Part shown: positions 59,094-64,000 of the stretch, piece after piece
How the letters are laid out: each line of letters begins with the position of its first letter
Position numbering within the stretch: the first letter of the stretch is position 1
Assembly (NCBI GenBank): GCA_020632915.1
Contig: JACKEP010000017.1
Location: 62,001-126,000, forward strand
Length of the DNA: 64,000 nucleotides
From: Alphaproteobacteria bacterium
Lineage (GTDB): Bacteria; Myxococcota_A; UBA796; GCA-2862545
Direction: 5' to 3'
Made by a program: the position numbers and the translations under genes
Notes under the pieces: model-generated
Seen by the model: the letters and a program-made list of their open reading frames with translations, nothing else
What the model was told of the DNA's origin: nothing
The model's database searches: none

Positions 59094-60010
59094 CGTGCCT
59101 CCTCGTCCCGCAGCCGGGACACCAGCCGGACCACCGCGCGGGGGTCGGCCCCCGCCGCGTCCGCGACCTCCCACACCCGCTCCAGCCCGACGGCGTCGAG
59201 CCAGGTGGCGCCGAGCGCGCCGTGCCCATCGCGGCCGACGAGGAGCGCCCGACCCGCCGGGATCGTCTGCCACGTCGCGCCGGTCGTGTCGCGCAGGGCC
59301 ACGGTCCCGTCGCGGACGGCCACCATACCCACCCCGTCGACGAGCCCGACGGTGAACGACGTGCCGAGGGGCACCGCCTCCAGCGACAGGCCCGCGAGAC
59401 GCACCCGCACCGGATCCGGTCCGCCGTCGGTGTGGTCGACGTCGACCAACCCGGCGTGCAGCGTGGCGAGCGCGCCCTGGCGGGTGACGTCCGCACCGTC
59501 GCGCAGGTGCAGCCGGTCCTCCGACGTCGCCTCGGCCGGCACGCCTCCCTTGGGCGCGGGCGGCGCCGCCGGCACTGCCGCAACGACCGGGACGGCGGAC
59601 CCGCGACGGACGGGGACGTCGACCGGCGCCAGGCCCGGACCCGCCGGCGCCGGGGCGACGGTGGGCGGGACGGGACGCGGCGGCACCACCACGGGCGCGT
59701 CCGTGGCCGCCGGCACCCCCACCTCCGCGGAGGTCGCGGAGGGCTGGGCCTGGGTCACGGATGGGGGGAGCGCCAGCCGGTCGACGAGACCGAGCCCGGC
59801 GAGCACGATCGCCGCGCCGAGGAGGGCCGCCACGGCCACACTCCGTCCGCGCACGGGCCGGCCGGCGCCGGCGTCCGGAACGTCCACGGGGGCCTCGGCG
59901 CGCCGGTCCACGGCGCCCAGCAGGCGCTCGGTGGCCCCGTCGACGGCGTCGAGGTCGGGGTCGGCGAAGTCGTCGCCGTCGAAGGCGTCGAGCCAGGGAT
60001 CGCGCCTCAC
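59090..60010 (-). CDS. FecR-like anti-sigma/regulatory membrane protein
   Basis: 306 residues from GTG 60010 (GTGA overlap with the ECF sigma gene). N-terminal 60 residues are cytosolic and acidic, a membrane helix is near 66-85 (AVAALLGAAIVLAGLGLVDRL), a Pro-rich linker follows. The extracytoplasmic FecR-like domain is in ADVTRQGALATLHAGL through SFTVGLVDGVGMVAVRDGTVAL and IPAGRALLVG. Such proteins hold ECF sigma factors inactive or relay a signal. It partners the sigma factor immediately upstream. Confidence 0.75.
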   Translation of the reverse strand: MRRDPWLDAFDGDDFADPDLDAVDGATERLLGAVDRRAEAPVDVPDAGAGRPVRGRSVAVAALLGAAIVLAGLGLVDRLALPPSVTQAQPSATSAEVGVPAATDAPVVVPPRPVPPTVAPAPAGPGLAPVDVPVRRGSAVPVVAAVPAAPPAPKGGVPAEATSEDRLHLRDGADVTRQGALATLHAGLVDVDHTDGGPDPVRVRLAGLSLEAVPLGTSFTVGLVDGVGMVAVRDGTVALRDTTGATWQTIPAGRALLVGRDGHGALGATWLDAVGLERVWEVADAAGADPRAVVRLVSRLRDEEAR

Positions 60011-60591
60011 GGTCCCTCCCCGTCGTACAGGTCGGTGGACGCGTAGCCGAGGGTGTCGAGGGCTGTGTGCACCCGTCGACGCACGCGCTTCTTGGCCGCC
60101 TCGAAGCCCGCGACCGTCAGCCCGAGCCGCGCCGCAGCCTCGGCGCCGGTCAGCGTGCCCTGGGCCTGCTGCACCCACACCTCGAAGACCGTGCGGGTCT
60201 CGGGGTCGAGCAGCGCCAGCACCTCATGCCGCCTCGCCCGGGCGCCTGCCCGCCACGCGACCGCATCGGGCCGCGCGTCGTCAGCGTGCACGACGGCGAG
60301 CCGCGGCGCCGCAGCGGCGTGCCGCTGCCCGGTCCGGTGCCGGTCGATCTGCCTCCGTCGCAGCACCACCTGCAGCAGGCTCACGAGGGCGCCCCGGTCG
60401 GGGTCGTACCAGGCCGGATCCCGCAGCGTGAGCTCCAGCGTCTGCTGCACGAGGTCCTCCGCCTCCTCCACGGACGCCCCACCCCGCCGCGCGTGGGCCA
60501 GCAGCACCCGCACGAGGCGTCCCCACGTCCACGGCCCTCGCGGAGAGGGCGCAGCGGCGGCGGGCGGGTCGTGCGGATCGGGGCTGGGCAT
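60007..60591 (-). CDS. ECF sigma factor
   Basis: 194 residues. Region 2: VEEAEDLVQQTLELTLRDPAWYDPDRG; region 4 HTH: LTGAEAAARLGLTVAGFEAAKKRVRRR (about 150-176). This length and two-domain layout are those of ECF sigma factors. It overlaps the FecR-like gene by 4 bp and diverges from the SpvB/TcB-like gene at 60904, making that gene a possible target. Confidence 0.85.
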   Translation of the reverse strand: MPSPDPHDPPAAAAPSPRGPWTWGRLVRVLLAHARRGGASVEEAEDLVQQTLELTLRDPAWYDPDRGALVSLLQVVLRRRQIDRHRTGQRHAAAAPRLAVVHADDARPDAVAWRAGARARRHEVLALLDPETRTVFEVWVQQAQGTLTGAEAAARLGLTVAGFEAAKKRVRRRVHTALDTLGYASTDLYDGEGP

Positions 60592-60903
60592 GGCGGTCCC
60601 GGCGAGGGGTTCGACAGGGGTTCGCGCGAGCGGCGCGGATCTGCCGTCGGGCGGTCCGGTGGGGAGAGGGTAGCGCCGGGGGGGCGGGGGGCGCGTGTCG
60701 CTCGGATCCCGAGGGACGCGTCCGACGTGTCGCACACTGCTGCTTGTTGGACGGGCGGGGCCACGGCGAAACGGTGCCGTCGCACATTGTGAGCAAGATC
60801 GCCGCACATCCAGATACGACCAGCTTGCTTGCTTGCTCGTAGCCCGGTGACGTGGAACACTGCGCGTTCCGCCCCTCGCCAGGCCAAGTCCCCGGAGTCG
60901 ATC
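60592..60903. other. Divergent regulatory region, ECF operon / SpvB-TcB-like gene
   Basis: 312 bp with no gene. It holds an inverted repeat GGAAC-N7-GTTCC (60854-60870), about 34-50 bp upstream of the ATG at 60904, and three GCTT units (60823-60834). The motif GTCGCACA occurs twice, near 60729 and 60779. No -35/-10 could be fixed with confidence. Confidence 0.55.
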
Positions 60904-63900
60904 ATGCGTTGCCGCCCCCTTGGTTGGGCTGCGTTCGTCGTGCTGTGCACGCCGCACGCGGCGTGGGCCCAGTCCGAGTCCGCCGTGTTCTCGGGTCTGG
61001 CGCACGGTTCAGATGCGAGCACACCCAACTACGCCGACTACCTGTCCATGCAGGCACCCAAGCTCGTCGGCGCGCAGCAGCTGGGCGATGTCGGGGACAG
61101 CGGAGAGCTCGGCTACACCGTCGGCATCGACCTGCCGCCGGCGCTGCTCCCACCGTCGGTCGCCGTCTCGTACTCGAGCGCCGCGCTCGGCGCGCCCAAC
61201 CGGGTCGCCACCGGGTGGTCGCTGTCCTATGGCATGCAGATCACCCGCCCGTCACGCGCGGCAGAGGTCGGCGCCTACAAGGACAGCCCCGACACCTACA
61301 TGGTGACGGGCGGTGGCCTGGGTGGCTTGCTTTCGTACGACACGTCGCTGCAGGGCTACGCCTATTACGCCGGGGGAGGGGGGGTCGCGTTCGCGAACTA
61401 CGACGCGAACACCGACAGCTGGGACGTCCATAGCGGCGGCGTCACGACCCACTTGATCTCCGCGTGGGCCCACCTCCCGTCGGCTCAGCAACCGACCGAG
61501 ACGCGACGCTGGATGGTCAGCACGGTTTCCGACGCGCACGGCAACACGGTCGACTACGCCTACGTCGACGGCTTGATCGACACGATCACGTTCGGCCACA
61601 ACGCCACCAATCCCAGCAACTTCCCGGCGACCGGCATGGTCGAGTTCGTGTGGGAGGCGGTTCCGACGGATGAAGTCCGCGTCGCGTTCACCGAAGGCAC
61701 CGCCGACGTGTACGACCTCCGACTCGGAGAGATCCATGTCTGGTCCCGCAAGGTGGCGTCGTCGAACTGGGCCACCTTCACGACGTACAGGTTCACCTAC
61801 GGCCACGTGGAGGGCATGCGCTCCCTCGACGCGGTGCACCTGATCGGCTCAGACGACGTCAGCGAGCTCCCCGTCGCCACGTTCACGTACTCCACGTCCG
61901 ATGGCACCGCGTTGGAGGCGTCCGAAGACGCCCCGTTCGCGCCGAGCTATTTCGGTGCATCCTACACCTTCCTCATGAATCATCGGTCGAACCAGGCGGC
62001 CATCGCCCTCGACGACTACCGACAGTACGGCTACGGCGTCACGCGCGTGCTCGCCGGCCTACGCGACGTCAACGGCGACGGGCTCCCCGACGTGCTCAAG
62101 GGCGTCGGTGGCGTCCAGGCGTACGGACAGCCCATCAGCCAGCCGGCGACCCTCTCGACGCAGCTGAACACGGTCTGCGAGACCCTCACGACGTGGGGGC
62201 CGCGCGACGATCCGGGCTGCTTCCAGGAGGAGGGCGAGGCCACGTCGGTGGCCGACCTCGGCGACGACTATCCCGTCGGAAACGACGACACCGACGAGCT
62301 CGGCGGCTTGGAGATCTCCGAGACGATGCCCGCTCCCAACCTCGGGGGCACCCGCATCTGGCCCGGTGCTCGACCGTTCACCGCGACGCTGACGCGCCGC
62401 AGCCTGATGGACGTCAACGGTGACGGTCGGCTCGACATCGTGGAGAGCGGTCCACCGGCAGGCGTGTGGGACCCCTACGCCACCGTCGACCAGGACAACA
62501 TCGCTCCTGCGGGCATCTACGCCAGCCTCGACACGACAGAGGACTACTACGACACCGGCTCGACCGTCATCTCGAACCAGATCAAGTACTTCGGCTGGAC
62601 GGTGTTCCTCGGTCAGGAGGATGGGAGCTTCTCGCCCACTCCGTCGTCTGCGTTCGCGCCCTTCCCGTATGCCGGACTGAGTGTGAGCGACCCCGCCTGC
62701 ACACCCGAGCTCACCGGATTCCACCCAGCGCACGGCTACCACCCTCACGTGCTCACCATGCAGGACGTGACGGGCGACGGGCTGCCGGACATCCTGTACT
62801 TCCCTACGAACGACTGGACGTCGACCAAGCCGGAGCAGGTCCTCGTCTATCCAGCCCTCCACGATCCCGAGATCCCATCGGGAGCCGTGCCGTCGTCGGT
62901 CACCAACCTCCTTCCCGGCTGGTCGAACACACCTTTCGTCCTCGCCGACGCCAACGACTCGACGACGGCGTCGCTGTACGTCGAGCTCACGAGCAACTGG
63001 TTTGAGCGCCGGGTAAGCGCCACCTGGTATCAAGACTACCTGGACCAGCTCTCCGAGAACACCATGCCGTTCGAGGAGACCTGGCCTTCCTGCGTGTTCG
63101 ACGCGGTGCAGCAGGAGGCCGGATTCACCGACCTCAACGGCGACGGCCTCGCCGACTTCGTGCGCACGGACGGGAGCCAGACGTGGAAGGTCTTCTACGG
63201 CAACACTCATGGAGTGGAACCGGTCGCGACGACGTGGAGCGCGCCACTCGACGGTCTGTCTCGCACCCACGAGGGCACCGAGCCTGCAAACGAGTTCACC
63301 AACAACCCCGGCATGTCAGCCGAGGTAGCGCTTCAGTTCGAGTACTCCGTCTACGGGCGCATCGCGCTGGCGCCCGTCTCCGTCGGCAGCATGGAGGTCG
63401 AACTCCTCGGCGGGCCTTACGATCCGCAGCACCCCGCCGCCACCTTCGTCCAGCCCTACGACAACGAGACGAACAACCACTCGTGGCAGGAGACCGGCTT
63501 CCTCGACATGGACGGCGATGGTCTGCTCGATCTCGTGGAGTCCACGGTCGACGCGAACGGCGACCCCGATCAATTCCGCTGGTGGCGCAACCTCGGCGGG
63601 TCGTTTTCGGCAGAGCGCTGCCAGGGCACCTGCGCGCAGCGGACCTGGTTGAGCGGCGGACTGCACAGGAGCTTCACGGCGGGCGTCGGCTACGGCTCCG
63701 CGTCGGGCGGTTCGGGTTGGGACGTTCGGGGGTCCAAGTCGGTGTATCACGACGCCCGAGCCGTCCAGGACCTCAACAACGACGGTCTTCCCGATCTCAT
63801 CGAGGCGCCCATGGACAGCACCGACACCGGGCACGTCCTGCTGTCGGTCTACGCCAAGCCCGGGCTCCTCGTCCAGGTCGACAACGAGTACGGTGGCCAC

Positions 63901-64000
63901 TCCGACTACGCCTATTCGCCCTCCTGGCAGTTCCCGCCGGTGGGCGACCCCTACGCGCTCCAGCGCAGCGATGCCGCATTGGACGCCGTCACCGAGGTCC
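60904..64000 (+). CDS. SpvB/TcB-like secreted protein with VCBS/FG-GAP repeats, N-terminal part
   Basis: At least 1032 codons, open from ATG 60904 to the right edge; no stop codon is reached. The signal peptide is LGWAAFVVLCTPHAAWAQ. The SpvB N-terminal signature is QLGDVGDSGELGYTVGIDLPP then PPSVAVSYSSAALGAPNRVATGWSLS (residues 59-108). FG-GAP/VCBS propeller motifs recur as DVNGDGLPDVL, DVNGDGRLDIV, DVTGDGLPDIL, DLNGDGLADFV, DMDGDGLLDLV and DLNNDGLPDLI. This is the layout of TcB-type toxin components and RHS-associated proteins, where the C-terminus would hold RHS repeats and a toxin. Codons such as TTG, CTT, TCA, GTA and CAA are more frequent than in neighbours. Confidence 0.85.
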   Translation, partial: MRCRPLGWAAFVVLCTPHAAWAQSESAVFSGLAHGSDASTPNYADYLSMQAPKLVGAQQLGDVGDSGELGYTVGIDLPPALLPPSVAVSYSSAALGAPNRVATGWSLSYGMQITRPSRAAEVGAYKDSPDTYMVTGGGLGGLLSYDTSLQGYAYYAGGGGVAFANYDANTDSWDVHSGGVTTHLISAWAHLPSAQQPTETRRWMVSTVSDAHGNTVDYAYVDGLIDTITFGHNATNPSNFPATGMVEFVWEAVPTDEVRVAFTEGTADVYDLRLGEIHVWSRKVASSNWATFTTYRFTYGHVEGMRSLDAVHLIGSDDVSELPVATFTYSTSDGTALEASEDAPFAPSYFGASYTFLMNHRSNQAAIALDDYRQYGYGVTRVLAGLRDVNGDGLPDVLKGVGGVQAYGQPISQPATLSTQLNTVCETLTTWGPRDDPGCFQEEGEATSVADLGDDYPVGNDDTDELGGLEISETMPAPNLGGTRIWPGARPFTATLTRRSLMDVNGDGRLDIVESGPPAGVWDPYATVDQDNIAPAGIYASLDTTEDYYDTGSTVISNQIKYFGWTVFLGQEDGSFSPTPSSAFAPFPYAGLSVSDPACTPELTGFHPAHGYHPHVLTMQDVTGDGLPDILYFPTNDWTSTKPEQVLVYPALHDPEIPSGAVPSSVTNLLPGWSNTPFVLADANDSTTASLYVELTSNWFERRVSATWYQDYLDQLSENTMPFEETWPSCVFDAVQQEAGFTDLNGDGLADFVRTDGSQTWKVFYGNTHGVEPVATTWSAPLDGLSRTHEGTEPANEFTNNPGMSAEVALQFEYSVYGRIALAPVSVGSMEVELLGGPYDPQHPAATFVQPYDNETNNHSWQETGFLDMDGDGLLDLVESTVDANGDPDQFRWWRNLGGSFSAERCQGTCAQRTWLSGGLHRSFTAGVGYGSASGGSGWDVRGSKSVYHDARAVQDLNNDGLPDLIEAPMDSTDTGHVLLSVYAKPGLLVQVDNEYGGHSDYAYSPSWQFPPVGDPYALQRSDAALDAVTEV

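Noticed and set aside
60852..61433. A 193-codon frame overlapping the start of the SpvB/TcB-like gene
   Set aside because: It is out of frame, Arg-rich and without motifs; the SpvB signature is in the 60904 frame.

Overview
The window is very GC-rich DNA, with almost every codon ending in G or C, and it is densely coding. The gene content suggests a Myxococcota-like (former Deltaproteobacteria) bacterium. It has two membrane-anchored Hanks-type Ser/Thr kinases, an RpoH-like sigma factor next to an ECF sigma factor, and a secreted lipoprotein combining Myxococcus-type cysteine-rich repeats with thrombospondin type-3 repeats. It also has a DUF1501 plus large cytochrome-lipoprotein pair, many outer-membrane barrels and lipoproteins, and a GldA/GldG-type ABC system. 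Taxonomy is inferred from gene families only; no rRNA is present.

Left part (1-10100, all minus strand): the 5' end of a CPHC thioredoxin-like secreted protein; two tandem paralogous polytopic GT-C-like membrane proteins of about 1015 residues; a CAP-like lipoprotein; a small unknown protein; a PspA/IM30 coiled-coil protein; a rhomboid protease and a FluC/CrcB fluoride channel overlapping by 4 bp. Reading right from 10197 are a Ser/Thr kinase and a three-gene, translationally coupled ABC operon (ATPase, permease, GldG-like protein). 15268-19688 (minus) holds an SCP2 protein, an NAD-binding-like protein, a PHP phosphoesterase, two small unknowns, UppP and a cytochrome c, with tRNA-Trp embedded.

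Centre: tRNA-Asp and tRNA-Val precede the protein quality-control block tig-clpP-clpX-lon (26389 down to 20048). tRNA-Leu, tRNA-Lys and tRNA-His follow, in a spacer rich in hairpins and 17-bp tandem repeats. Rightward come an inositol-monophosphatase-family protein and the RpoH-like sigma factor. Then a divergent pair (a STAND-ATPase-like protein without a P-loop, and a winged-helix protein), a small cyclotransferase-like protein, a coiled-coil protein and a very acidic TPR protein, a GATase, a barrel protein, and a zinc-ribbon DnaC-like helicase loader with its partner. Methylmalonyl-CoA epimerase and NagZ face an acyl carrier protein / acyl-ACP desaturase / HD-domain operon.

Right part: aspS and selB (minus; selenocysteine translation is implied although no selC or selenoprotein was seen), lipoproteins including two Asp-rich repeat lipoproteins, a ferredoxin divergent from sufE, and an outer-membrane protein. 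A long rightward cluster follows: two-haem lipoprotein, Tat-exported DUF1501 protein, TSP3 lipoprotein, kinase and TPR protein. Next is a leftward ECF sigma / FecR-like / barrel operon. The window ends inside a large plus-strand gene (60904 to the edge, at least 1032 codons) encoding an SpvB/TcB-like secreted protein with VCBS/FG-GAP repeats. Its codon use is visibly less GC-extreme than that of its neighbours, and it is the most distinctive item in the window.
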